Below are positions 31,355-41,339 of a stretch of DNA of 64,000 nt, piece after piece (the first letter of the stretch is position 1; the number at the start of each line of letters is the position of its first letter). Under the pieces are notes generated by a model. It saw only the letters and a program-made list of their open reading frames with translations, searched no databases and was not told the origin of the DNA. This DNA comes from Neodiprion pinetum (lineage: Eukaryota > Arthropoda > Insecta > Hymenoptera > Diprionidae), in the NCBI RefSeq assembly GCF_021155775.2, contig NC_060234.1, forward strand, positions 14,559,871 to 14,623,870, read 5' to 3'. Position numbers and translations under genes: made by a program.

Positions 31355-34300
31355 ATGTCATTACGAGTGAGATTTAAGGGTCGGTTTTCGACGAAAAAAC
31401 GTCGTGATAAAGAATTGCGAGCTGTGGCGGCTATGAGTCGAGCAAATGCTGCTAAACACGATCAAAAAGTCCATAACCTAAATCAGCAACAAAAATTTCC
31501 TGTCGAAGGACGAAGGATCGTCGATTTACAATATCTTTCCGAGAATCTACAGTGCACTAGGTGTAAAAAAGATATTTTATTAAGGAACGCAATGGAAGAA
31601 ACACGAATGGGATTAAACTCCATCTTACATATTTCGTGTAAAGAGTGCTCTACTATAACCCAAGTACGCACAGGCAAAACCCACATCACAGCCAAGAATA
31701 GTAGACATTCTGATGTTAATACCAAAGCTGTATTTGGTAAGTTATTTTGACATTACGGAATATACATAAATGAATTTGAAAAACGTTGAGTGTAGCATGA
31801 GCATGATATCAAAATGAATTTTTCAGGTGCGGTTCATTCTGGCTTTGGAGAAACTGCTCTCAACAAATTGTTGAGCTGTTTAAATATTCCGACTCTTGAC
31901 TCTCATATTTATAAAAAATATGAGCGGGAAGTTGGTCCAGCATTGGAAGCTGTGGCAAAAGATTCATGCCGGAGAGCTGCTGAAGAAGAAAGGACATTAG
32001 TTATAGAGAATATGGAAAAGTTATGTGAGGAATTGTAAGTTTCAAAGCTGAAAAAAATCATCGGTACATCTAATTACATCTACCATTACTTTTCTGAATA
32101 GCCAACTTTACCGTATCAGTCACAGTAAAAATTGTTATCATGTCGCTTTACACAGTAGCAAATTTCTTAATGATTTTTGCTATTATGTTAGGCGACATAA
32201 TAAATATCCACTGTTATCGTAGTGACATGATACATTTTCACTGCTATGAATTTGTCATGTCCCTGCGATCATTGTGGTTAAAATGTATCATCTCACTGAG
32301 ATAAGCTTTTCATCGCAGAGAAAATTCTTCGTAGCTACAAAAATTGATCATGACGCTACAATGAATTGTTCATCGCAGTGAAAATTTATTATAGCGACAA
32401 AAAATTATCATGTCACTGCGATGACAGATGTGCTGATTTTTATTGTAATGGTATATTTCTGGGAAATCGCACCCATTTTGTAAATTGATAGATTGAAAAA
32501 AAAAAAAATGGCGATAATTGTAAATGTTATTAAGAATTTATATTTTTACACTTCCGTTATGAAGTGGAAAATTGTACATAATTTTTAACTGAGAAAACTA
32601 TGTTTCATAGGTGACACAATAGTTTCAACGATTTAGTACCAACTTATAATTTTTTTCTCTAATTTGAACCGAAATTTTTTAAAATAAATATGTACAATTT
32701 CTCAATCATGATCAATAAAAAATATATTGGAATCACATTGAACTTTATCAGTTATTAACACTATGTTTGCCGTTCCTTCTATTATTAGGCCACAAGACAT
32801 AGTCGAAGAGATTTATCCTTTCATGCGGACCCTTCATCCTTCCACTAATATTAATCTTCACGATGGTGCTGTGGAAGACGATGTAAATAGGAGAGAGACA
32901 TTTGATGCAGCAATAGGAAACATCATTAACATTATCGTTTCGTATGATATGGGGTGGAGCAAGAGGGGCAACGGAAGAAGTTATAATAGTTTGAATGGCT
33001 ATGGTACGATTGTCGGATTTTTGAGTGGAAAAGTGCTCGATTTTGCAGCTCGAAATCGGAGATGCAAGCTTTGCATGAATGGTCACTGTAAATCCGATCA
33101 CGATTGCAGACAGAACTTCTCCGGCAGTGCAAAGGCGATGGAGCCTGATGTAGGTGCTGCATTAGTCAACGAAAGTACTATTTTGAAAGAAGTTGGGCTC
33201 AGCGTTAGAGTTTTGATAGGTGACGAAGATAGCTCGACGATTGCAGCGGTACGTCAGGGAAATCTCGAAACGATTCATAAGTTAGCAGACAGCAATCATT
33301 TGAAGAAAAATGTTGCGAACGCTTTATATGATCTGCGAAAAGATTACAAAGAAATGAGGGACAAGGAAGTTATTCCTCACTTGAAAAAATGTTTTTCCTA
33401 CGCATTGGTGCAAAATAAAGGACTTACCGTTAAGCTGGCTAACAGTATTCGCAATATTCCTGATCACGTCTTTGGTAAACATGAAAATTGTGGAGCTTGG
33501 TGTAAAGACAGTCATAAGATCAGACTAAAAAATCAACAACTATATGATAAGCTATCAGCGATATTTGGAAAATATGCTGATAATGCGCCTAAATTTTCTA
33601 TTGTTGCCTCGAGTCAAGTGAATGAAAGCATTAATAATATAATGGCTCACAAAGCGCCCAAGAACTGCTGCTACAGTCTCAGTGAATCTGCAGATAACAG
33701 ATTAGCCAGTACTGTTTGCGCTAAAAACGAAGGGGAAAAACATGTTTTGGACGTAAATACACAAATGAATGTTTCACCGGGGAAGCACACTGCATCGTTT
33801 GCTGAGCAAGTTGATATGAAGAGGAAAAAACGAGCGGCCAAATCAAAATTGCCATCCAGTAAAGCTCGTAGAAATTTACTAGCGCGAAATAAGGAAGCCT
33901 CCAGGAAATATATGGAGCAATCTGAAGGGATCCAATATCAAACCAACTGTGGTATCGACTCAAGTGTAGATAACACCACAGTTGTTGATTTTCAAAATCT
34001 TTCAGACAAAATACCAGACGTTTTGCTATCTGTGGAAACCTGCAATATAATTTTTTTCGATTTGGAAACTTCTGGGTTTTCGAAAGACTCAAAAATTTTA
34101 CAAATAGCAGCGAAATTTGAAAAATATAAATTCAGTATTTATCTCCATCCTTCTAAGCCGATTAATGCTGATGCCTCCAGGGTTACAGGGTTAAAATATG
34201 TTGGAGGAAAACTATTTTTCCATGGCAAAGAAGTACTGTCGATTCCTCCTCGTGCGGCTCTACTTTCTATCCAAAAGTTTCTCCAAATTTCATCGAAGCC

Positions 34301-34862
34301 ATGCATTCTTGTCGCTCATAATGCATCATTCGATTCCTCTCACTTACTACAATATATTATAGATAACGGTATGATTGACAGTTTTCAAAATATCGCAGGA
34401 TTTTCAGATAGCTTGATTGTACTCAAAAAAGTCTTACTGGAACGAAAAAAAGAGAAAAAAAGTTTCAGCTTACAAACTTTAGCCCGGGACTTATTGAACT
34501 TGGAATCGTCCAGTCAATTCCATGAAGCTCTATTTGATGTTGAGACTTTAGAGAAGTTGTGCGATGCTTTTACCAAAAAAGAAGATTTTGTTGAAGTTTG
34601 TAAGCCTTATAAACAATTATTAATGGTAAAGACCTTACTACCAACTTTAAAAGATTTGAAAGGCGTGATTTCCAACGAGATGGTTAAAAAAATTGCAGGA
34701 GCCGGAATCCACTATGAAATTCTCAAAGAGACATATTTAAAAAACGGCGAAGTGGGAATAAAAAAATTATTATCCGAGAAAACGATCTCGAACAAACCAA
34801 AGGTTACCCAAACCACAAAAATTATCGACAAGGTTGTTGAGCAACTAAAAAATAAGCTTTGA
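31355..34862 (+). CDS. Three-exon DDE transposase fused to DEDDh exonuclease, 887 aa
   Basis: Exons 31355-31736, 31827-32034 and 32789-34862. Donors GTAAGT and acceptors TTTTTCAG and ATTATTAG give a continuous 888-codon frame including the stop. The N-terminal Cys-pair domain has CTRCKKD and CKEC. The Mutator-like DDE core has SYDMGWSKRG, GTIVGFLSGKVLDF, a Cys/His insert CKLCMNGHCKSDHDC, VLIGDED and ASSQVNESINNIM (D, D, E candidates). The C-terminal domain, from about residue 620, has FFDLETSG, AHNASFDSSHLL and FHEALFDVE: all five DEDDh residues of a DnaQ-like 3'-5' exonuclease. There are no stops or frameshifts across 2.66 kb, so it is recent or under selection. The transposase would cut at TTAA; the exonuclease could trim ends. 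That coupling is inference. Confidence 0.85.
32105..32455. repeat. Palindrome-rich segment in intron 2 (possible MITE)
   Basis: Many alternating copies of ATCATGTCACTGCGATGA-like words in both orientations, with loosely inverted ends (CACAGTAAAAAT and ATTTTTATTGTAAT). It lies within the second intron of the transposase gene, which may be a miniature element that inserted there. Confidence 0.5.
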
Positions 34863-35238
34863 TTTTAATATAACTTGTTTCTTTATTTTTAAAAAATATA
34901 TTGTTGTTGTTTTAAATATTTTTCATCATTTGTTAGACACTCTATACATATTTGATTTATTGATGCATTTTATTTTATAAAGACACACAAATGTCGACCA
35001 AACATGGTTGTCGTGTATATATATATACGTATGAATGAATGAAATAAATTTCATTTGTTGAGAGAAAACATTTATTTCAACTCCTTTCCGCAATTATTGA
35101 AACTCAGAAAAAAACACATTTCAAATTTCCGGAATATACCGCGCGCCCACCAGATCGCCGCAGCGAACACTGTTGCCATTTCATCACAGCTGATTGTGTT
35201 TTCGTGGCGTGAATTCCGTGACGAATAAAATTAATACT
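34863..35238. other. 3' flank of the transposase gene
   Basis: AT-rich, with a short TATATATATATA run at 35017-35030 and possible poly-A signals (AATAAA at 35042). It ends with the first copy of the 12-bp target duplicate (35227-35238). Confidence 0.5.
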
Positions 35239-35330
35239 AATCTTGGTTCTCATCCATGTTAAATGTAATAAATAAATCTTCTTGGGAACTTGGACAGAAT
35301 TAATAAGATTCAACTTATCAAAATTTGCAA

Positions 35331-35366
35331 CGTTTCGTTGGTTTATTTATTTTCCAACTTCATCAG
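35331..35366 (-). ncRNA. Hammerhead-like motif, minus-strand Penelope copy
   Basis: Mirror of the 39875 motif: CTGATGA at 35366-35360 and GAAA at 35336-35333 on the minus strand with the GTTGG/CCAAC stem II between them. Confidence 0.55.
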
Positions 35367-35832
35367 GCAAGCTGTAACAGGTGTACATAAACTTTAAAAT
35401 TAAGTTGCATAAAACAATAGACATGATACATGTAAGTTACAAATTCAGAAATAATAAACTAAACAAAATTGCAAAATATTTACTTTTGAGGTTAAATCCT
35501 CGTTAAAATCTTTTGGTCCATAACATCAAGTCAAAAATATGTTTAAATAAGACTAGACAGATATATACATTATTTTTTAAAAAAATTATAAATTCATTGT
35601 GCCAATAAGTCAATTTAAATAAAATAAAATGGACAAATATAAACAATGATGGACAAATACACATGTCAAACGTAGTGACTCTTAAATCACAGACTGTACT
35701 CCTCTCACACAGTGTAATAGTACGTGTGGAGCTCGCATTATCTATGATTGTCAACATGACTCTGTTGTCTATGACTAGTACTGTTCATGTTGTGCGCGAG
35801 AGTTCAAACTCTAAGTAAAATGAAAATAATTA

Positions 35833-37186
35833 CTATGACTTCACTAAATCCTTAACATCATTTATCAGGTTACTGTAAATTGTACTGAGGTTTTGCGTGT
35901 CGGATCTAAAATTGACACAATTCATCGCCTTAATAAAAATCATTTCACTTAGATTTCTCTTCATGTAATTTTTCTCCAGATCTAAAATCTCAACATCCTC
36001 GAACTGAAAGTTATGACCATCCTCGACAAAGTGATGTTCTGCTAATGCTGTTTTGTTGTTTTTTACGGACTTCTCAGGTCTGCAGTCAAGTTTATGTTGT
36101 CTCACTCTGGCTTTTAATTTTTGCCTGGTCTGTCCAACGTAACATTTCCCACACGAGCACGGAATCCTGTATACCAGGCCAGATCTATCTTCTTTCTCCA
36201 CTTTGTCTTTTAGCTGGGAAAATAGATCCTTAACCTTGAATACATTGTAGAATACCAACTTGCAGTTGGTGTGCCTAAATAAAGATCCCAGTCTTGGTGA
36301 CAAGCCTTTTATGTAAGGAAATCTGCTAAACGACCAATTCCTGTTGACATTGTTGCTTCTGATGTTGTTTCTAATCCTCTCGGACACAATTTTCTCACAC
36401 TTGCTGATGACCTTGTTTGGATAATTGTTAGATGACAGTAATCTTCTGACCATGCGAATACTTTCCTTGGTCTTGTTCACATGACTCAAGCGCATGGCTC
36501 TGTTCAAAAACCCTTTTGCAACTCCCAATTTCTGGCTCAATGGATGATTGGAATTAAAATTCAAAATTCTTCCTGAGCTGTACGGTTTCTTGAACCAAGA
36601 AGTTATAAGATCACCATCTTCTGATCTTTCTATTAGTATGTCCAAAAAAGGCAACTTCCTGTTATTCTCAACTTCCAAGGTAAACTGGATGTCCTTGTCA
36701 ACACTATTAAACACATCCAAGATGCTGTCTACTTTATCTTTTGGAATCACTGCGAAGAGATCATCAACATACGACTTAATAATCGGAATTTCAAAGTCAA
36801 GGTGAGTCAATGCCATTGAAACAACATAATCTACTGCAATGATGGCAATTGAAGGACTTGCTGGACTCCCCATAGCACATCCTTCCTTCTGAAGGTAAAA
36901 ATTGCCATCAAACATGAAATATCCCGAGTCGTAACAAAAATCAATGAGCTCTAGTAGAGTAGTCTGGTCCAATTGCACAAATTTCTGGATTTCATCCCAC
37001 CGCTCAATGATGATTTTCCTTATTAAACTGTTATGAACATTAGTAAAAAGAGATACTACGTCCAGTGATATTAAAACATGGTCTTCGTTTACCTTTTCCA
37101 GTTTGATTTGGTCTAAAAAATGAAATGAATCTGTCACATTGTATTTCAGACTCATTACGAACGGTAACAGACTCTTATGAACAAAA
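35833..37186 (-). pseudogene. 5'-truncated Penelope RT-GIY-YIG copy
   Basis: 440 codons from the first Met plus about 30 bp upstream, identical in arrangement to the C-terminal 60% of the plus-strand protein. It keeps the catalytic RT box SYVDDLFAVIP and the endonuclease region IPCSCGKCYVGQTRQKL (Cys where the plus copy has Trp). The N-terminal domain and the first RT blocks are missing. Truncation falls at 37186, where the sequence switches to the start of the opposite-strand copy. Confidence 0.88.
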
Positions 37187-39408
37187 GATTGTGGAAGATT
37201 GATAATTTACTACGTACGATAGATAACCTTAAAAGAAACGTGGAGTCCCGTTTTCCATTAGTTTTATGGATGCAAACTTTGAACAAGCTCCATAATTACT
37301 ACGAGAGCAATTTTAAGAAAATAAAAAAACAAAACATCAAAAAGTTTGGAAAGCTACAAGACAAGATGACTGACAATGTAGAACAAAAAGTTGGAAACAG
37401 AATTTATAATTTTACTGATACAGTTTTACCATCAGAAGTCCAGAAGATCTTAGATTTAGATTTTAACTATGGACTACCAACAACGAATATCAATCAACCA
37501 GTCGTTACAATTATTAAGGATCTGGAGGGATGTATCGACAAAGTGAAAGATGACGAGTTATCCAACGAGGGTTTGATGAAAGTGAGAAATAATCTGAGAG
37601 CAAGAGGTGTAAATATTGTGACAAATCACATTAAATATCAGCGTAGAAGCAACAGCAATCACAAGAAAAACTTCAACCTAGTTAAAAATATCAAAGTCAC
37701 AAGAAATTTCTTTAAACAACACGAAGATCTCTTAGTAATGCGCTCAGATAAAGGTAATTCAACAGTGGTCATGTACAAAGAAGAATACCTCACAGAAATG
37801 AATAAGTTGGTTGGCGACCGTAAAACATATGAAAAGATTAAAAGAGATCCTACGTCAAAGCTACAAAACATAAGCAACCGCTTAATAAAGAAGCTTGTAG
37901 ATATTGGTATCCTTGACAACATCCAAGGTAAGCTAATGCGAACTCACAGTGCATTGGCACCAAGAATCTATGGCTTAAGGAAAACCCACAAACCTGGGTG
38001 CAAACTTAGACCAGTGGTCAGTAGCATAGGATCACCAGGTTATGAGATCGCCAATTTTGTTCATAAGAGTCTGTTACCGTTCGTAATGAGTCTGAAATAC
38101 AATGTGACAGATTCATTTCATTTTTTAGACCAAATCAAACTGGAAAAGGTAAACGAAGACCATGTTTTAATATCACTGGACGTAGTATCTCTTTTTACTA
38201 ATGTTCATAACAGTTTAATAAGGAAAATCATCATTGAGCGGTGGGATGAAATCCAGAAATTTGTGCAATTGGACCAGACTACTCTACTAGAGCTCATTGA
38301 TTTTTGTTACGACTCGGGATATTTCATGTTTGATGGCAATTTTTACCTTCAGAAGGAAGGATGTGCTATGGGGAGTCCAGCAAGTCCTTCAATTGCCATC
38401 ATTGCAGTAGATTATGTTGTTTCAATGGCATTGACTCACCTTGACTTTGAAATTCCGATTATTAAGTCGTATGTTGATGATCTCTTCGCAGTGATTCCAA
38501 AAGATAAAGTAGACAGCATCTTGGATGTGTTTAATAGTGTTGACAAGGACATCCAGTTTACCTTGGAAGTTGAGAATAACAGGAAGTTGCCTTTTTTGGA
38601 CATACTAATAGAAAGATCAGAAGATGGTGATCTTATAACTTCTTGGTTCAAGAAACCGTACAGCTCAGGAAGAATTTTGAATTTTAATTCCAATCATCCA
38701 TTGAGCCAGAAATTGGGAGTTGCAAAAGGGTTTTTGAACAGAGCCATGCGCTTGAGTCATGTGAACAAGACCAAGGAAAGTATTCGCATGGTCAGAAGAT
38801 TACTGTCATCTAACAATTATCCAAACAAGGTCATCAGCAAGTGTGAGAAAATTGTGTCCGAGAGGATTAGAAACAACATCAGAAGCAACAATGTCAACAG
38901 GAATTGGTCGTTTAGCAGATTTCCTTACATAAAAGGCTTGTCACCAAGACTGGGATCTTTATTTAGGCACACCAACTGCAAGTTGGTATTCTACAATGTA
39001 TTCAAGGTTAAGGATCTATTTTCCCAGCTAAAAGACAAAGTGGAGAAAGAAGATAGATCTGGCCTGGTATACAGGATTCCGTGCTCGTGTGGGAAATGGT
39101 ACGTTGGACAGACCAGGCAAAAATTAAAAGCCAGAGTGAGACAACATAAACTTGACTGCAGACCTGAGAAGTCCGTAAAAAACAACAAAACAGCATTAGC
39201 AGAACATCACTTTGTCGAGGATGGTCATAACTTTCAGTTCGAGGATGTTGAGATTTTAGATCTGGAGAAAAATTACATGAAGAGAAATCTAAGTGAAATG
39301 ATTTTTATTAAGGCGATGAATTGTGTCAATTTTGGATCCGACACGCAAAACCTCAGTACAATTTACAGTAACCTGATAAATGATGTTAAGGATTTAGTGA
39401 AGTCATAG
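37177..39408 (+). CDS. Penelope-like element protein: RT plus GIY-YIG endonuclease
   Basis: 743 residues without interruption. The N-terminal region is basic and helical. RT blocks: VMRSDKGNSTVVMYKEEY, YGLRKTHKPGCKLRPVVSS, LISLDVVSLFTNV (first Asp), CAMGSPASPSIAI and SYVDDLFAVIP (catalytic YVDD). A GIY-YIG endonuclease follows: LVYRIPCSCGKWYVGQTRQK, a Cys-Cys start typical of canonical Penelope elements, and HHFVEDGH. The enzyme nicks chromosomal DNA and copies RNA from the nick. The Met at 37177 and next few bases actually derive from the left copy, so the native N-terminus may be slightly different or truncated. Looks competent otherwise. Confidence 0.93.
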   Translation: MNKRLWKIDNLLRTIDNLKRNVESRFPLVLWMQTLNKLHNYYESNFKKIKKQNIKKFGKLQDKMTDNVEQKVGNRIYNFTDTVLPSEVQKILDLDFNYGLPTTNINQPVVTIIKDLEGCIDKVKDDELSNEGLMKVRNNLRARGVNIVTNHIKYQRRSNSNHKKNFNLVKNIKVTRNFFKQHEDLLVMRSDKGNSTVVMYKEEYLTEMNKLVGDRKTYEKIKRDPTSKLQNISNRLIKKLVDIGILDNIQGKLMRTHSALAPRIYGLRKTHKPGCKLRPVVSSIGSPGYEIANFVHKSLLPFVMSLKYNVTDSFHFLDQIKLEKVNEDHVLISLDVVSLFTNVHNSLIRKIIIERWDEIQKFVQLDQTTLLELIDFCYDSGYFMFDGNFYLQKEGCAMGSPASPSIAIIAVDYVVSMALTHLDFEIPIIKSYVDDLFAVIPKDKVDSILDVFNSVDKDIQFTLEVENNRKLPFLDILIERSEDGDLITSWFKKPYSSGRILNFNSNHPLSQKLGVAKGFLNRAMRLSHVNKTKESIRMVRRLLSSNNYPNKVISKCEKIVSERIRNNIRSNNVNRNWSFSRFPYIKGLSPRLGSLFRHTNCKLVFYNVFKVKDLFSQLKDKVEKEDRSGLVYRIPCSCGKWYVGQTRQKLKARVRQHKLDCRPEKSVKNNKTALAEHHFVEDGHNFQFEDVEILDLEKNYMKRNLSEMIFIKAMNCVNFGSDTQNLSTIYSNLINDVKDLVKS

Positions 39409-39874
39409 TAATTATTTTCATTTTACTTAGAGTTTGAACTCTCGCGCACAACATGAACAGTACTAGTCATAGACAACAGAGTCATGTTGACAATCATAGA
39501 TAATGCGAGCTCCACACGTACTATCACACTGTGTGAGAGGAGTACAGTCTGTGATTTAAGAGTCACTACGTTTGACATGTGTATTTGTCCATCATTGTTT
39601 ATATTTGTCCATTTTATTTTATTTAAATTGACTTATTGGCACAATGAATTTATAATTTTTTTAAAAAATAATGTATATATCTGTCTAGTCTTATTTAAAC
39701 ATATTTTTGACTTGATGTTATGGACCAAAAGATTTTAACGAGGATTTAACCTCAAAAGTAAATATTTTGCAATTTTGTTTAGTTTATTATTTCTGAATTT
39801 GTAACTTACATGTATCATGTCTATTGTTTTATGCAACTTAATTTTAAAGTTTATGTACACCTGTTACAGCTTGC

Positions 39875-39915
39875 CTGATGAAGTTGGAAAATAAATAAAC
39901 CAACGAAACGTTGCA
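39875..39915 (+). ncRNA. Hammerhead-like ribozyme motif, plus-strand Penelope copy
   Basis: CTGATGA (39875-39881), a stem made by GTTGG (39883-39887) and CCAAC (39900-39904), then GAAACGTTG. This is the conserved hammerhead core reported for Penelope-like elements. The expected stem I/III partners are short and I could not assign the cleavage site by eye. Confidence 0.6.
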
Positions 39916-40466
39916 AATTTTGATAAGTTGAATCTTATTAATTCTGTCCAAGTTCCCAAGAAGATTTATTTATTAAAATTAATACTTTTCGAGTGTCAAT
40001 ATCTCCGAAACTGAGTAGTGGAAAATTACCATTTTTTTTTTAAAGAATCGCACAATAGTACTGCATACACGTGCATTTTTATTCGAAAACGGTAAGTGGC
40101 GTTTAGCGCCTATAATAAAAAATCTGAGCAAAGTCTATCCGTTCACGTGTTAGGTATAGGCATCGCGTACAAAATAACCGATTTTTAATTGCAATTATCT
40201 CACAAACTACGTGGTGGATTGATTTAAAAATTTAGGAATCGCTTCATTAAGGTTGTTTCTACACCATATTGAAATTTCATGCAATTCGTAAGTCGATGAA
40301 AAAACTCCAGAACTACCTTAAAAGGCGTGAATCACTCTGCTTGTTGCAATACGCTATATTACTCTGCTAAACTTCTTCATTTCGATTATATTATTCTACG
40401 GCGGTATAACAGCGTATGTAGTTTATTCAAATGTTATCGAAGGGAAATTCAACTTACCTTTACACT

Positions 40467-40958
40467 CAGGCCCGGCGACTAATGAATTTTTCAGGTATGG
40501 AGTTGGGGGGAGGGGGGGAGGTGGGGTCAATTTTTAACAGTAGCCATATGTATTACACATATTTTAAATTTTTTTTAAATAAATATAAATTACACATAAA
40601 TAAATTATTTATGTATATTCAATATCTCTCTGTATGAATATATGATAGTCGATTAATTGGTATTGAGGGCACAGGTACACGCAAGCGAAACTAATAGGGT
40701 TTGGATAACGGGTTAATCCGGCTATTGTAAACAGTAAACATAGTAACCAGTGTTCCGTTAGAGTAAAATTTGTACTCTACATTAGAGATACAGTATCGTC
40801 AATCGGTATGGTAGATTTCTGAATTCTCCAATTTTTCCAACTATAGCATTAATGCGGAAAAAAATTCCCTCAAATTCCCAGATATGGAATTCCATACAAC
40901 CTGAGAAATTTCAGGTATGGTTCAGTCCATACCATGCAGACGAAAGTCACCGGGCCTG
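40467..40958. mobile_element. 492-bp MITE with CAGGCCCGG ends, at the Polinton B border
   Basis: Starts CAGGCCCGGCGACT and ends with the complement of CAGGCCCGGTGACT, the hAT style of terminus. No matching 8-bp flanks were found. Both inner subterminal regions carry TTTCAGGTATGG. It sits exactly where Polinton B homology begins, so one flank was lost in a rearrangement. Confidence 0.65.
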
Positions 40959-41232
40959 ATCGGATAATAAACGATTGTGTAACATAGCCTACCCACAACA
41001 GTTCAACGATGCTGTTTCCCTCAAAGTTCTCAATAGTTTATACGAAAAATATCACAAGAGAGTAATGCAAATCAGTGAAACCCTTAAACAGACGCGCGTG
41101 CGTAACAGGAAGCTTTATGCCAGAGTAATAGCACTGGAACAAACCAGCAAGGAACCAGTCCCCGTTGAAGAGCAGAAGCGCCTGGAAGAAAAGTTTGAAA
41201 AATTTGAAAGCACAGAGCGAGAAAAACAATAA
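40959..41232 (+). pseudogene. Polinton B coiled-coil protein, N-terminally truncated
   Basis: In-frame from the MITE border: DNKRLCNIAYPQQFNDAVSL, then a long charged helix (LEQTSKEPVPVEEQKRLEEK) to a stop at 41232. Corresponds to residues after about 35 in the 12231 gene; its glycine-rich start has been removed by the MITE-linked break. Helical C-terminus kept. Confidence 0.6.
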
Positions 41233-41339
41233 AGACGACAATAGCGGAGGAACTTCACAGACCCGCTCGGCGCAATTATACACGTTAGTTCGTAGATGTA
41301 CGAGGACTGGATGAGACCTGGCAAGCTGATCTCGATGAT

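Larger units (their letters stand above)
35239..39974. mobile_element. Head-to-head pair of Penelope-like elements
   Basis: Flanked by AAAATTAATACT at 35227-35238 and 39975-39986, a perfect 12-bp target duplication. The left half (to about 37186) is a 5'-truncated minus-strand copy; the right half is a nearly full plus-strand copy. The arms are inverted repeats of about 1.9 kb and nearly identical: I note only a Cys/Trp and an Arg/Gly difference in the coding part. The left end has about 30 bp (TCTTGGTTCTCATCCATG) not present on the right. Inverted partial dimers are a known product of Penelope retrotransposition. An assembly artefact is possible but the clean target duplication speaks against it. 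Confidence 0.88.
31085..40317 (+). mobile_element. Kolobok/Mutator-like DNA transposon with TTAA ends, hosting Penelope elements
   Basis: The termini AGTAGTTCTGGAG (31085) and, inverted, GGTAGTTCTGGAG (to 40317) are flanked by TTAA at 31081-31084 and 40318-40321. TTAA duplications are typical of Kolobok and piggyBac; the transposase has a Mutator-type DDE core of the kind found in Kolobok-like elements. Without the 4.7-kb Penelope insertion and one 12-bp duplicate the element is about 4.5 kb. It has one spliced gene (31355-34862). Because that gene is intact, this may be the autonomous source for TTAA elements such as 51911-53206. Confidence 0.8.

Noticed and set aside
36045..36805. Plus-strand ORFs over the left Penelope copy (and the matching minus-strand ORFs at 38436-39196)
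   Set aside because: Exact complements of the RT and endonuclease coding strand; the same shadow appears in both arms.
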